64,000 nt of DNA from Candidatus Galacturonatibacter soehngenii (GTDB lineage: Bacteria > Bacillota > Clostridia > Lachnospirales > Lachnospiraceae): assembly GCF_008830185.1 (NCBI RefSeq), contig NZ_WAGX01000004.1, forward strand, positions 744,001 to 808,000, in the 5' to 3' direction. The notes under the pieces are model-generated. The model ran no database searches. It worked only from the letters and a program-made list of their open reading frames with translations, and was not told the origin of the DNA. Made by a program: the position numbers and the translations under genes. Positions 51,448 to 60,554 of this stretch are shown here, in pieces; position 1 is the first letter of the stretch; each line of letters begins with the position of its first letter.

Positions 51448-52121
51448 TACTTTTCTCCCTCTAAGAAATATCCTATTTTTCTTTGCGTTGCAATATTTAC
51501 TTTTGACCCTAGATATTGTAATTTTTTTCTTAGAAAAGAGATATAGACTTCCACATTATTATCTTCTGCGTCTGACTCTTCCCCCCATATTTTACTTATC
51601 ATTTCATCCTTTGATACAACCACACATGGATTGGTAATTAAAAGCCGCATTACTTCAAATTCCTTATGTCCTAAGCGGATTGACTTCGTATCTTTTTGAA
51701 GCATATACATGGATAAGTTCAAAGTTATGTCAAAAAAGCTTAGTTCATTCATTACGACCTCGCCTTGCCTTCTTGTTAAAGCTCGAATTCTAGCCAATAA
51801 TTCATCTGGAGCAAACGGCTTTGTCAAATAATCATCTGCCCCTGAATCCAAACCTGTTATTTTATCACTTACTTCATCCTTGGCAGTTAGTAAAATCACA
51901 GGCGTCGATATCTTAGCCTTTCTCAGCGCTTTTACAACTTCAAAACCGTTTCGTTTGGGTAACATAACATCTAATACGATAATATCATACCGATTGCTCA
52001 TAGCATAATCTAGACCATCTGCGCCATCATGCACGGTATCAACTAGATATTTATTCTGACTCATAATCTGACTTAATGTATCCGCTAATCTTATTTCGTC
52101 CTCTACGATTAGTACCTTCAA
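51447..52121 (-). CDS. OmpR/PhoB-family response regulator
   Basis: A 224-residue regulator. The receiver domain (1-115) has Glu8-Asp9, Asp52 in VLDVMLPKRN and Lys101; the winged-helix DNA-binding domain (125-220) carries GHKEFEVMRLL and VEVYISFLRKKL. It is phosphorylated by the adjacent kinase. Its promoter region has three 11-nt-spaced direct repeats TTTCAG/TTTCAG/TTTAAG, the usual pattern for OmpR-family binding, so autoregulation is likely. Confidence 0.95.
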   Translation of the reverse strand: MKVLIVEDEIRLADTLSQIMSQNKYLVDTVHDGADGLDYAMSNRYDIIVLDVMLPKRNGFEVVKALRKAKISTPVILLTAKDEVSDKITGLDSGADDYLTKPFAPDELLARIRALTRRQGEVVMNELSFFDITLNLSMYMLQKDTKSIRLGHKEFEVMRLLITNPCVVVSKDEMISKIWGEESDAEDNNVEVYISFLRKKLQYLGSKVNIATQRKIGYFLEGEK

Positions 52122-52182
52122 CTTTTCTTTCTCCTCCCAAACATTTAATTATGCCATATAATACTTTCCTTCTTCAAACATA

Positions 52183-52226
52183 ATTATAATTTATCAAACT
52201 TAAAATAGTCTGAAAATCAGCTGAAA
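52183..52226 (-). promoter_or_regulatory. Direct-repeat operator and -10 of the two-component genes
   Basis: On the minus strand TTTCAG (52221-52226), TTTCAG (52210-52215) and TTTAAG (52199-52204), each 11 nt apart, then TATAAT (52183-52188) 10 nt later. No good -35 is present, as at activator-dependent promoters. The 11-nt spacing of direct repeats fits OmpR-family dimers bound on one face of DNA. Confidence 0.75.
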
Positions 52227-52237
52227 TACATATGATT

Positions 52238-53158
52238 TTAGCTTTCTTTATTCTGCTTCAAATCATTTTTGATTGTAACATCAAGCTGCTGATATGGGAT
52301 CTGAATATTATTTTCATCAAAAGTAACCTTAACTAACTCTATAATCCTCCACTTGGCAGGCCAATAGTTCTCTGTTTTAACCCACATACGTCCACCAATT
52401 AAGACCGAACTATTGGTTAATTCTGATACAAATACATTTAAATCTCTATACTCCAATCTAGCTTCATCTTTTATTAAAATTTCTTCCATTAATTGTTTTG
52501 CTTTTTTTAAATCACTATCATAGCTGATATCAACCGTTATATCTAATCTTCTTATGGCTTCATTGGTTACATTTGTAAGGGAACTGTTGATAAGGTTACC
52601 ATTTGGCATGGCAATCATCTTATTATCAGCGGTTAACAATTTAGTATAGAATATGTCAATATTCGTTACGGTTCCTTCATTCCCATTGCTATGTTCAATG
52701 ATATAATCACCAATTTTAAACGGCTTTAATATTAATAGTAAGATACCGCCCGCAAAGTTCGAAAGACTTCCCTGCAAAGCAAGGCCAATTGCAATACCAG
52801 CAGAACCCAGTATGGCAACTACAGAAGTACTTTGAATCCCAAAAATATCTCCTATTATCAAAGCTAATACAATATAAAGTAAAATTCTTATTACAGAAAT
52901 AATAAAACGAATAGCACCCTCATCTACTCCTGTTCGAACACAGGATTTCTCCACTATTTTTAATATTATTTTAATTATCTTCTTACCAATAAAATAGATA
53001 AGAATAGATAACAAGATATTCACTGCAAAATTAGTAATGTTGGGAATCCAACCTTTAAAATATTCTAAAATCACATTTGGCTCTTTCGCAATTTGTTCTT
53101 GAAATTCTTTAATCTCACCAATTGTATCCTGCGTATTTGCTACAGTTGCTAATAACAT
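52238..53158 (-). CDS. Small-conductance mechanosensitive channel (MscS family)
   Basis: A 306-residue MscS-type channel. Three hydrophobic segments lie in the first 150 residues; the pore helix region GSAGIAIGLALQGSLSNFAGGILLLILKPFKIGDYI is at about 133-168 (split for reading), with the glycine and alanine pattern of the MscS TM3. The cytoplasmic beta domain follows. It releases solutes on hypo-osmotic shock. It is a single gene with an N-terminal extension of about 45 residues before TM1. Confidence 0.93.
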   Translation of the reverse strand: MLLATVANTQDTIGEIKEFQEQIAKEPNVILEYFKGWIPNITNFAVNILLSILIYFIGKKIIKIILKIVEKSCVRTGVDEGAIRFIISVIRILLYIVLALIIGDIFGIQSTSVVAILGSAGIAIGLALQGSLSNFAGGILLLILKPFKIGDYIIEHSNGNEGTVTNIDIFYTKLLTADNKMIAMPNGNLINSSLTNVTNEAIRRLDITVDISYDSDLKKAKQLMEEILIKDEARLEYRDLNVFVSELTNSSVLIGGRMWVKTENYWPAKWRIIELVKVTFDENNIQIPYQQLDVTIKNDLKQNKES

Positions 53159-53376
53159 ATATTTTTCTCCTTACTTTTACTAAATATTTCTTTTATCGAT
53201 TCATTCTATGTATGGTACTTACCTTCTATTATGTTACTATCTTATCATCATAAAATGCGAAAAACAATCACTACGAGTCAGGCGTTGAATACTGTACATC
53301 CCATAAAAATAATGGTATACTATAACCCATGAATACAAATTTAAATGAGTTGAGATAGAAAGAGGTAGTAGTAACA

Positions 53377-53622
53377 ATGAATGAAGATGAATTAAAAGTT
53401 TTAAACCAAATCAATGAATATGCCGACCAGGTATTAAAAGGAATGGATTTAGAAAAGACTCCTATTTCTGTGCAATTAGACAAGCTAAAGCCTGCTATGG
53501 AACAAATTGCAAGAGAAAAAAATCTTTCTTTGGAAGAAGTCTTTATTTTGTATATGGATTTAAACTTAAAAGCTCAACTAGAGCAAGAAAAGAAGTTAAA
53601 AGAGAAACTAGGAGACATATAA
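53377..53622 (+). CDS. Small acidic/helical conserved hypothetical protein
   Basis: An 81-residue soluble, helical protein (MNEDELKVLNQINEYADQVL...), Lys/Glu-rich at its C-terminus. No domain is recognised. The ATG lies 8 nt after GAAAGAGG; an extended -10 TGGTATACT occurs about 65 nt upstream. It has its own terminator. It looks like a real, lineage-restricted gene. Confidence 0.65.
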   Translation: MNEDELKVLNQINEYADQVLKGMDLEKTPISVQLDKLKPAMEQIAREKNLSLEEVFILYMDLNLKAQLEQEKKLKEKLGDI

Positions 53623-53643
53623 TTGTCTCTTGTTTCTCTTTTT
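53598..53643 (+). terminator. Intrinsic terminator overlapping the end of the 81-residue gene
   Basis: 11-bp outer stem (53598-53608 with 53632-53642) and 6-bp inner stem GAGACA/TGTCTC, followed by a T-rich tail on the plus strand. The stop codon lies in the loop region. Confidence 0.75.
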
Positions 53644-53665
53644 CTATCCTATTCTTTAAAGCCTT

Positions 53666-54904
53666 TTATTCTAATGTATGAATAAATAGTCCACTTCGAA
53701 GCTTTGGTTCAAACCAAGTCGATTTAGGAGGCATAAGCTGATTGGCATCTGCAACTTCAAACAACTCACTTATTTTGGTAGGATACATGGAAAAAGCCAC
53801 TTTCATGTCTTCACAAACTCTTCGCTCCAATTCCTTTACCCCTCTGATCCCTCCAATAAAATCAATTCTTTTATCGGTTCTTGGGTCTTTTATATTTAAG
53901 ATCGGATCTAACAAATAATTTTGTAAAATAGACACATCCAATCCTTCCACCGCATCCTTTGAAATCAAATGATGTTTCGCAGTTAATTCATACCATGTAT
54001 GATTCAAATACATTCCAAACGTTGCTTTTTTATTTGGCTCATATGGTTCTTTTCCCATTTCTTGAACCTCAAAGTTTTCTTTTACTTTGTCTAAAAACTC
54101 TGTTTCACTATATCCATTTAAATCTTTTACCACACGATTATAAGGTAAAATCATTAACTGGTCATCTGGAAATAAAACGGATAAAAAGAAATTATATTCT
54201 TCTTTTCCTGTATGATTTTGATTTAATGCTCTTCTTTTTAAGCCAACTTTAACGGCCGAAGCTGCTCTGTGATGTCCATCCGCTATATAAATTTGATCAA
54301 TCGTTTGAAAAGCCTGCTCAATTACTGATACCTGTTTACTTTCCTCAATCTTCCAAACGGTATGAGTAACATGATCCTCTGCGACAAAATGATACATGGC
54401 TTCTTCTTTCATTTTATTCTTTACTAACTCATTAATAATATCATTGGAGCGATACGCTAAAAAGATAGGCCCCGTTTGGGCATTACAAGTATCAACATGC
54501 TTAATTCGATCAATCTCTTTATCTTCTCTCGTCTTCTCATGTTTTTTAATGATATTATTCTCATAATCATCAATGGAAGCACAAGCTACTAATCCTGTCT
54601 GGGAGCGTCCATTCATAACTAATTGATAAACATAGTAACATTTTTTCGTATCTTTTTCAAATGAACCTTGTTTGATCATATCCCATAAAATATCATGTGC
54701 TTTTTTGTATACCCTCTCATCATAGGCATCTACACTTTCGTCAAATTGAGTCTCCGCTCTGTCGATTCTTAAAAAAGACATCGGTTCTTTTTGTACTTCT
54801 CTTAATGCTTCCGCCCTATTATATACGTCATATGGTAATGCAGCAATTTTGCTTACATATTCTTTTTTAGGTCTTACGCATTCAAATGGTTTTATGATAG
54901 CCAT
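53666..54904 (-). CDS. DUF1015-family protein
   Basis: A 412-residue protein matching DUF1015: MAIIKPFECVRPKKEYVSKIAALPYDV at the start, FLRIDRAE (about 43), and IADGHHRAASA (about 211). Function is not established; the family often neighbours serA/serC in clostridia, as here, and a role in serine-linked metabolism has been suggested only by context. It lies 15 nt after the M18 aminopeptidase gene. Confidence 0.88.
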   Translation of the reverse strand: MAIIKPFECVRPKKEYVSKIAALPYDVYNRAEALREVQKEPMSFLRIDRAETQFDESVDAYDERVYKKAHDILWDMIKQGSFEKDTKKCYYVYQLVMNGRSQTGLVACASIDDYENNIIKKHEKTREDKEIDRIKHVDTCNAQTGPIFLAYRSNDIINELVKNKMKEEAMYHFVAEDHVTHTVWKIEESKQVSVIEQAFQTIDQIYIADGHHRAASAVKVGLKRRALNQNHTGKEEYNFFLSVLFPDDQLMILPYNRVVKDLNGYSETEFLDKVKENFEVQEMGKEPYEPNKKATFGMYLNHTWYELTAKHHLISKDAVEGLDVSILQNYLLDPILNIKDPRTDKRIDFIGGIRGVKELERRVCEDMKVAFSMYPTKISELFEVADANQLMPPKSTWFEPKLRSGLFIHTLE

Positions 54905-54919
54905 CGTTTCCTCCTAACT

Positions 54920-56299
54920 TTATGCTTCTCTTAAAAATGCTCGATATCCTTTTAAGGCTTCATATAAATCTGCCTTACTCCCGATTTCCCATGGGGCATG
55001 CATATTATGCAAGGCAACACCACTATCAATTACGTTCATATTATAATTTGCTAAGATGTAGGCAATGGTTCCGCCACCACCTTGATCTACTTTTCCAAGC
55101 TCAGCCGTTTGATAGGTTACTTGATTTCTTTCAAAAATATCTCTTAATTTTGCTACATACTCTGCATTTGCATCGTTTGAATTGTATTTACCTCTAGAAC
55201 CTGTATATTTATTAATAACAAGCCCCTTACCAAAATAGGCAGAATTATTTTTTTCCATTGTAGACGGGAAATTTGGATCAAAAGCAGCACTTACATCAGA
55301 AGATAACATCATCGAATTTTGAAATGCTCTTCGAAGTATAATTTCAGAATAATCTCCCGTGCAATTAATAATTTCTGCAACTGCATTTTCGAAAAACTTA
55401 GAATGCATTCCAGTTGCTCCAACACTTCCGATTTCTTCTTTATCAACCAGTAAGCACACGCAGGTTTTATCGCTTTCTTCGAGTTCTAACAACGCTTTAT
55501 AAGAAGGGTAAGCACATATTCTATCATCATGTCCATATCCCATTATCATACTTCTATCCAATCCATAATCTCTGGCTCTACCAGCTGGGACTGCCTCTAT
55601 TTCTGCTGATATAAAGTCATCTTCCTCAATATCATACTTATCTTTTAAAAGCTTAAGAATATTCGCCTTTACTGCATTCTTTTCTTCCCCTTGAAGTGGA
55701 ATACTTCCTACTAAGATATTTAGATTCTCACCTTCAATTACTTTACTTGCCTTTTTATCCATTTGTTCCGCTGCCAAATGAATGAGTAAATCAGATACAC
55801 CAACTACTGGGTCAGTTTCCGCCTCACCAATGACGATCTCTACCTTTGTTCCATCTTTTTTCACCACAACTCCATGAAGAGAAAGCGGAAGTGTAACCCA
55901 TTGGTATTTTTTAATTCCTCCATAATAATGTGTATCAAACATAGCCAGTTCTGTATCTTCATAGAGTGGATTTTGTTTCAAATCAAGTCTTGGAGAGTCA
56001 ATATGAGCGCCTAAAATGTTCATTCCATTTTGAATTGGTTCCTTACCTATCAAAATCAAAGCAACTGCCTTATCCATATTGTTTACATATACCTTATCTC
56101 CTGCTTCTAAGACTCCCTCATTTAAGATTACCTCATTTAAGTCTCGATATCCTGCTTTTTTGGCTTCCTTTATAATTTTTTTAACACATTCTCTTTCCGT
56201 CTTGCAATCGGAAATAAATTCTTTGTATCCTTCACTAAATTCAAACACTTCTTTTAAAGTAGCTTCATCATAGCTTTCCCACGTTGTTTTTCGCTTCAT
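54920..56299 (-). CDS. M18-family aminopeptidase
   Basis: A 459-residue metallopeptidase. Zinc-site motifs are HIDSPRLDLK (about 98-107), DHEEIGS-type DKEEIGSVGATG (about 291-302), and HNMHAPWEI near the C-terminus. It removes N-terminal acidic or neutral residues from peptides. Its ATG overlaps the stop of the small gene upstream by 4 nt (ATGA). It is somewhat long for the family but otherwise normal. Confidence 0.93.
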   Translation of the reverse strand: MKRKTTWESYDEATLKEVFEFSEGYKEFISDCKTERECVKKIIKEAKKAGYRDLNEVILNEGVLEAGDKVYVNNMDKAVALILIGKEPIQNGMNILGAHIDSPRLDLKQNPLYEDTELAMFDTHYYGGIKKYQWVTLPLSLHGVVVKKDGTKVEIVIGEAETDPVVGVSDLLIHLAAEQMDKKASKVIEGENLNILVGSIPLQGEEKNAVKANILKLLKDKYDIEEDDFISAEIEAVPAGRARDYGLDRSMIMGYGHDDRICAYPSYKALLELEESDKTCVCLLVDKEEIGSVGATGMHSKFFENAVAEIINCTGDYSEIILRRAFQNSMMLSSDVSAAFDPNFPSTMEKNNSAYFGKGLVINKYTGSRGKYNSNDANAEYVAKLRDIFERNQVTYQTAELGKVDQGGGGTIAYILANYNMNVIDSGVALHNMHAPWEIGSKADLYEALKGYRAFLREA

Positions 56300-56514
56300 T
56301 TTATATTTTCCTCTCTTTCTTTTTGTTGGTCAAGTAATGCCTGTAGCGCTTCATCACTTTCTTCGATCCAGACATCTTCCTCTTCTTCATTTAATCCTAG
56401 ATACTCTCTTAAGGTACAAGTTTCATCACTATGGTTCCATCTGCTTACATAGCGATCAATTTCTTCAAACTCTATCTCTCCTAAAAGGTATAACTCTTTA
56501 AATTTTTTATCCAT
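56296..56514 (-). CDS. Small acidic hypothetical protein coupled to the M18 aminopeptidase
   Basis: A 72-residue, strongly acidic protein (many Glu and Asp, tryptophan in RWNH and VWIEES). No domain is recognised. Its stop overlaps the M18 aminopeptidase start by 4 nt, implying translational coupling. The ribosome site GGAG precedes its ATG. Role unknown; possibly a small partner. Confidence 0.6.
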   Translation of the reverse strand: MDKKFKELYLLGEIEFEEIDRYVSRWNHSDETCTLREYLGLNEEEEDVWIEESDEALQALLDQQKEREENIK

Positions 56515-56601
56515 GCATATCTCCTTACATCTTTGTAGAATGATTATGATTATTATATCAAGTTTTCCTAATTTTAACTATACTTGTTTACAAACTTACT
56601 T

Positions 56602-56640
56602 AAAAAGCGAAATAGATTTCTTGCATCTATTTCGCTTTTT
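56602..56640. terminator. Intrinsic terminator of the serCA operon
   Basis: Perfect 16-bp stem (56602-56617 with 56625-56640) with A-run and T-run flanks, 10 nt after the serA stop on the minus strand. The arms end in AAAAAG/CTTTTT, giving a U tract in either direction. Confidence 0.9.
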
Positions 56641-56649
56641 CTAAACTAT

Positions 56650-57813
56650 TTATTTAACTACTCTTACTTTCAACACTCCACTAATAGAAGCCAATTCCTT
56701 TACTACTTCTTGTGTAATTGGTGATTCTGTATCAATAATGGTATAAGCATAATCACCTTTGCTCTTATTAATCATATCTGAAATGTTGATATTAAATTGT
56801 GCTAACTTACTCGTGTATTGTCCAATCATATTTGGAATATTTTTATGATTGATGCAAACACGTCCTGCATTCTCACAAACACCCATATCACATGCTGGAT
56901 AATTAACAGAATTCTTGATATTTCCATTTTCAAGGAAATCTCTAATCTGTCTAACAGCCATAACTGCACAGTTATCTTCAGATTCTTCTGTAGAAGCTCC
57001 AAGATGAGGGATTACGATAACCCCTTCTTTTCCAGCCGTTGTTGGATTTGGGAAATCAACTACGTATTTTTTTATTTTATTTTGCTCAATTGCTTTGATA
57101 ACAGCCTCTTCATCAACAAGCAAATCTCTTGCAAAATTAAGAATTACAACATTGTCCTTCATTAAGGCAATGGCATCTTCATTAATCATTTTCTTTGTTC
57201 CATCTAACAGTGGCACATGTATGGTAATGAAATCACATTCTCGATAAATTTCTTCTACTGTCTTACTATGTTTAATTCCTCTTGAAAGATTCCAAGCAGC
57301 ATCAACTGAGACATAAGGGTCATAGCCGTATACTTCCATTCCAAGATGAGTTGCTGCATTGGCAACCAATACACCTATTGCTCCTAGTCCAATTACTCCT
57401 AGCTTCTTTCCCTGAATTTCTGTACCAGCAAAATTACTCTTTACTTTTTCAGCTACTTTAGCAATGTCTGGGTTATCTTTTTCGTCCTTCGCCCAATTGA
57501 TACCGCCAATGATATCTCTTGATGCCAAAAGCATTCCAGCAATTACAAGCTCTTTTACTCCGTTTGCATTTGCTCCTGGTGTATTAAACACAACAATACC
57601 TTTTTCAGCACATTTTTCAAGTGGTATATTATTTACTCCAGCACCAGCTCTTGCAATTGCAAGTAAGTCCTGTGGTAATTCCATATCATGCATTGCAGCA
57701 CTTCTTACTAAAATTGCCTCTGCTTCTGCCACATTATCAACTTTATTATATTCTTCTGAAAATAAATCCAAACCAATATTAGCAATTGGATTTAAACAAT
57801 TATATTTAAACAT
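56650..57813 (-). CDS. serA: D-3-phosphoglycerate dehydrogenase
   Basis: A 387-residue D-2-hydroxyacid dehydrogenase. NAD motif GLGAIGVLVANAA (about 141-153); catalytic FARDLLVDE (about 229-237), and the HLGASTEESEDN segment near 273 with the catalytic histidine. The last 75 residues are an ACT domain (DMINKSKGDYAYTIID), which may bind serine for feedback control. It oxidises 3-phosphoglycerate as the first step of serine synthesis. It lies 24 nt after serC. Confidence 0.95.
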   Translation of the reverse strand: MFKYNCLNPIANIGLDLFSEEYNKVDNVAEAEAILVRSAAMHDMELPQDLLAIARAGAGVNNIPLEKCAEKGIVVFNTPGANANGVKELVIAGMLLASRDIIGGINWAKDEKDNPDIAKVAEKVKSNFAGTEIQGKKLGVIGLGAIGVLVANAATHLGMEVYGYDPYVSVDAAWNLSRGIKHSKTVEEIYRECDFITIHVPLLDGTKKMINEDAIALMKDNVVILNFARDLLVDEEAVIKAIEQNKIKKYVVDFPNPTTAGKEGVIVIPHLGASTEESEDNCAVMAVRQIRDFLENGNIKNSVNYPACDMGVCENAGRVCINHKNIPNMIGQYTSKLAQFNINISDMINKSKGDYAYTIIDTESPITQEVVKELASISGVLKVRVVK

Positions 57814-57837
57814 GTAATTCCTCCATCTAACTATACA

Positions 57838-58920
57838 CTATTTATTGTCTGCTTCAAACTTCTTCATAAACTCTACAAGCTTTTCAACACCTTCCATTGG
57901 CATTGCATTATAGATACTTGCTCTCATTCCACCTACTGATCTATGACCTTTTAAGTTCTCAAAACCTGCAGCTTTTGCTTCTTTTACAAATTTAGCATCC
58001 AACTCATCGTTGCCTGTTACAAATGGAACATTCATAAGGGAGCGATCTTCTTTTGCTACAGTTCCCTTAAACATTTCACTTTGGTCAAGGAAGTCATAAA
58101 GGATGCCCGCTTTCTTTTCATTGAGCTTTTTCATCTCCTCTAAGCCGCCCATTCTCTTTATCCATTTGAACACTTTCCCACAGATATAAATACCATATGC
58201 AGGAGGCGTATTGTATAAAGACTGATTGTCTACATGAATCTTATATTTTAACATAGTTGGAGTACCAGGTAGTGTATCCTCCGTAATTAAATCCTCACGA
58301 ATAATTGCAATTACTACGCCTGCTGGTCCTACGTTCTTTTGAACTCCACCATAAATAAGTCCATATTTGGTTACATCAACTGGTTCAGACAAAAAGCAAG
58401 AAGATACATCTGAAACCAATGGTTTACCCTTTGTATTTGGTAATGTCTTAAATTTCGTACCATAAATTGTATTGTTTTCGCAAATATAAACATAATCTGC
58501 ATCCTCGCTGATTGGCAAATCTGAACAATCAGGTATGTAAGAAAATGTTTTATCCTCTGAAGAAGCTATTTTGTTTGCTTTTCCGTAAATCTGAGCTTCT
58601 TGATATGCTTTTTTTGCCCATTGTCCAGTTACAATGTAGTCTGCAACTTTATTTTTCATAAGATTCATAGGAATCATTGCAAACTGTTGGGAGGCGCCTC
58701 CCTGTAAGAACAATACTTTATAGTTATCTGGTATATTCATTAAATCGCGCAAATCTTGTTCTGCGTCGTTAATGATTTTTTCAAAAGCTTTCGATCGATG
58801 ACTCATTTCCATTACCGACATTCCGGTACCTTCATAGTCTAACATTTCTGCTGCTGCTTCTTTTAATACTTCTTCAGGTAGCACTGCTGGTCCTGCTGAA
58901 AAATTGTACACTCTACTCAC
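57838..58920 (-). CDS. serC: Phosphoserine aminotransferase
   Basis: A 360-residue class V PLP enzyme. NFSAGPAVLPEEVLKEA at the start and GGASQQFAMIPMN (about 74-86) are typical; the PLP lysine is in YGGVQKNVGPAG (about 190-201). The start codon is GTG (58918-58920), 5 nt after AGGAGG. It converts phosphohydroxypyruvate to phosphoserine. serB is not in the window. A strong promoter and a leader hairpin lie upstream. Confidence 0.95.
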   Translation of the reverse strand: MSRVYNFSAGPAVLPEEVLKEAAAEMLDYEGTGMSVMEMSHRSKAFEKIINDAEQDLRDLMNIPDNYKVLFLQGGASQQFAMIPMNLMKNKVADYIVTGQWAKKAYQEAQIYGKANKIASSEDKTFSYIPDCSDLPISEDADYVYICENNTIYGTKFKTLPNTKGKPLVSDVSSCFLSEPVDVTKYGLIYGGVQKNVGPAGVVIAIIREDLITEDTLPGTPTMLKYKIHVDNQSLYNTPPAYGIYICGKVFKWIKRMGGLEEMKKLNEKKAGILYDFLDQSEMFKGTVAKEDRSLMNVPFVTGNDELDAKFVKEAKAAGFENLKGHRSVGGMRASIYNAMPMEGVEKLVEFMKKFEADNK

Positions 58921-58985
58921 TTTTGTTTCCTCCTAAATTTTAATTGCATTTTACTTTATTGAAATGACGTGTCACACTAGCAAAT

Positions 58986-59065
58986 CATCCCGTCACAATA
59001 GGCGGGATGTCTTATGTGTTGTTCGTCACTTAAACCATTTTACAACCTTGTTATTTTTTAGTCAA
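58986..59065 (-). promoter_or_regulatory. Promoter and leader hairpin of the serCA operon
   Basis: TTGACT (59060-59065), 17 nt, TAAAAT (59037-59042) on the minus strand. The leader holds a 7-bp hairpin CATCCCG/CGGGATG (58986-58992 with 59003-59009). Three GTGAC copies occur around it. The hairpin has no T tract, so a riboswitch or protein-binding role is unproven. Confidence 0.65.
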
Positions 59066-59111
59066 TAGAAATTCGCGAAAAACTTACATTTGTCCTTCTA
59101 CGGCGAACATT

Positions 59112-60491
59112 TCAATAATAAAGTACCACAGGAGTACCAACCTCTACCTTTTCATAAAAGATTTTCATTTTATTATGAGGGGTATTGATACATCCATGAG
59201 ATCCGTTTCTTTTATAAATCTGTCCACCAAACGAACTTCTCCATGAAGCATCGTGAATTCCAATATTATTATAAATAGGCATCCAATAATCTACTGCTGC
59301 ACTGTAGTTTTCTCCTTTTAAGGTTGCATCTCTTTGCTTATACTGAATACAAGCTACCATTGCAGGTGTTCCATAACCTTTGCTCATATTACCAGTTACA
59401 ACATCAGTATCCACGATTAAGCTACCCTTTTCAAAGTACCACATATGTTGTCTGCTCAAATCTATTTCAATATATGTATTTCCAATATCTGATATGCCTC
59501 TTTGAAAGGCTCTTGTCACATACTCTGGCTCTCTGACTGCCCACATCCCATTGGTAATCGCCTGTGTCAGCCATTTGGTTTCTACCTCTCTTGCAATATC
59601 AAAACCATAGTTTCCCTTTGAAACCTCAATTTTCCTACCATCTGACGTAACAAAATCTCTTGGAATACCTACTGTATCGTATTTATCTTTTAACTCAACA
59701 ATGTAGTTTCTTACCTTATCCTCAGAGATTTGTGCTATATTGTCTTTGATTTCAATGAAGGAATCAATCTGGCCTTTCGTTAATTCTACTTTTTCAATCT
59801 CAAAGTCATATGTAATATTTGCCGTTTCAAAGAATCTTATTGCTTGCATGGTATCTAGCAAAATTGGAGATTCACTTGTTATTTCTGGCATATCATAACA
59901 GCCATATTTTACAAGATCTATGTTTCTCTCTCTTAGTTTGAGCGCATTTACAATTCCTTCTTCTAACTTATTTTTATCGATAGCGTTACCTGGAACTTCT
60001 GGAATAATGAGATATCCGCTATCTTCTAAACTTATATAAGCATTCAAAGGTTCAATTGGGTCTGTTTGATTTAGTAGCCCATATTCCTTGATTTTTTCTT
60101 GCAATAGTTTCTCATCATATGTAACATTTATTTTCACTTGATATCTAACTTTATTACTCGACGCGTTTAAAATCCAAAAAAAACAGTTTTGATTCTCTTT
60201 TATCTTTTTAAGCTGATCACCGACATCCCAATTCAATCGAATATCACGCCCAGCCATTCTAAATTTATTCCCTTCTCTATCCTTTATTACTAACTCATAC
60301 TTCTCTAACCCTTTTATTAATTCATTTCTAATATCAGATTCCTTTTTCCCCGTACAATCTACCCCATTGATTACGGTACCATAGCAAAAACTGTTTAAGA
60401 ATCTCAGAGATATTCCAATATAAATCAATAAAATAAATACAAGCGGCATCCCCATAAACAGCCATAGATACTTTATCTTCTTATATTTCAT
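59112..60491 (-). CDS. L,D-transpeptidase (YkuD) with N-terminal PG-binding-like region
   Basis: A 459-residue membrane-anchored enzyme: one N-terminal transmembrane segment (about 10-30), two repeats resembling the VanW/PG_binding_4 domains, and a C-terminal YkuD catalytic domain (about 335-459). The catalytic SHGC is in NGSHGCINTP (about 430-439); IHDASWRSSFGGQIYKR precedes it. It cross-links peptidoglycan in a penicillin-insensitive way. It lies alone between the ilvB hairpin and serC promoter. Confidence 0.94.
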   Translation of the reverse strand: MKYKKIKYLWLFMGMPLVFILLIYIGISLRFLNSFCYGTVINGVDCTGKKESDIRNELIKGLEKYELVIKDREGNKFRMAGRDIRLNWDVGDQLKKIKENQNCFFWILNASSNKVRYQVKINVTYDEKLLQEKIKEYGLLNQTDPIEPLNAYISLEDSGYLIIPEVPGNAIDKNKLEEGIVNALKLRERNIDLVKYGCYDMPEITSESPILLDTMQAIRFFETANITYDFEIEKVELTKGQIDSFIEIKDNIAQISEDKVRNYIVELKDKYDTVGIPRDFVTSDGRKIEVSKGNYGFDIAREVETKWLTQAITNGMWAVREPEYVTRAFQRGISDIGNTYIEIDLSRQHMWYFEKGSLIVDTDVVTGNMSKGYGTPAMVACIQYKQRDATLKGENYSAAVDYWMPIYNNIGIHDASWRSSFGGQIYKRNGSHGCINTPHNKMKIFYEKVEVGTPVVLYY

Positions 60492-60508
60492 GAACCCTTC
60501 CCCTATAT

Positions 60509-60546
60509 AGCAAGAGTGTGAGCTTTGCTCACACTTTTTTCTTGCT
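60509..60546. terminator. Long hairpin between ilvB and the L,D-transpeptidase gene
   Basis: 9-bp stem AGTGTGAGC/GCTCACACT (60515-60523 with 60527-60535), loop TTT, and outer arm AGCAAG/CTTGCT (60509-60514 with 60541-60546) across an internal T run. The minus strand lacks a T tail; it is better as a plus-strand terminator by sequence, but no plus-strand gene ends here. Confidence 0.55.
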
Positions 60547-60554
60547 TATATACA

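Noticed and set aside
58921-59060. T-box or known riboswitch before serC, pheA or the amino-acid transporter
   Set aside because: The conserved T-box sequence and specifier stem are absent and the leaders are too short for known classes.
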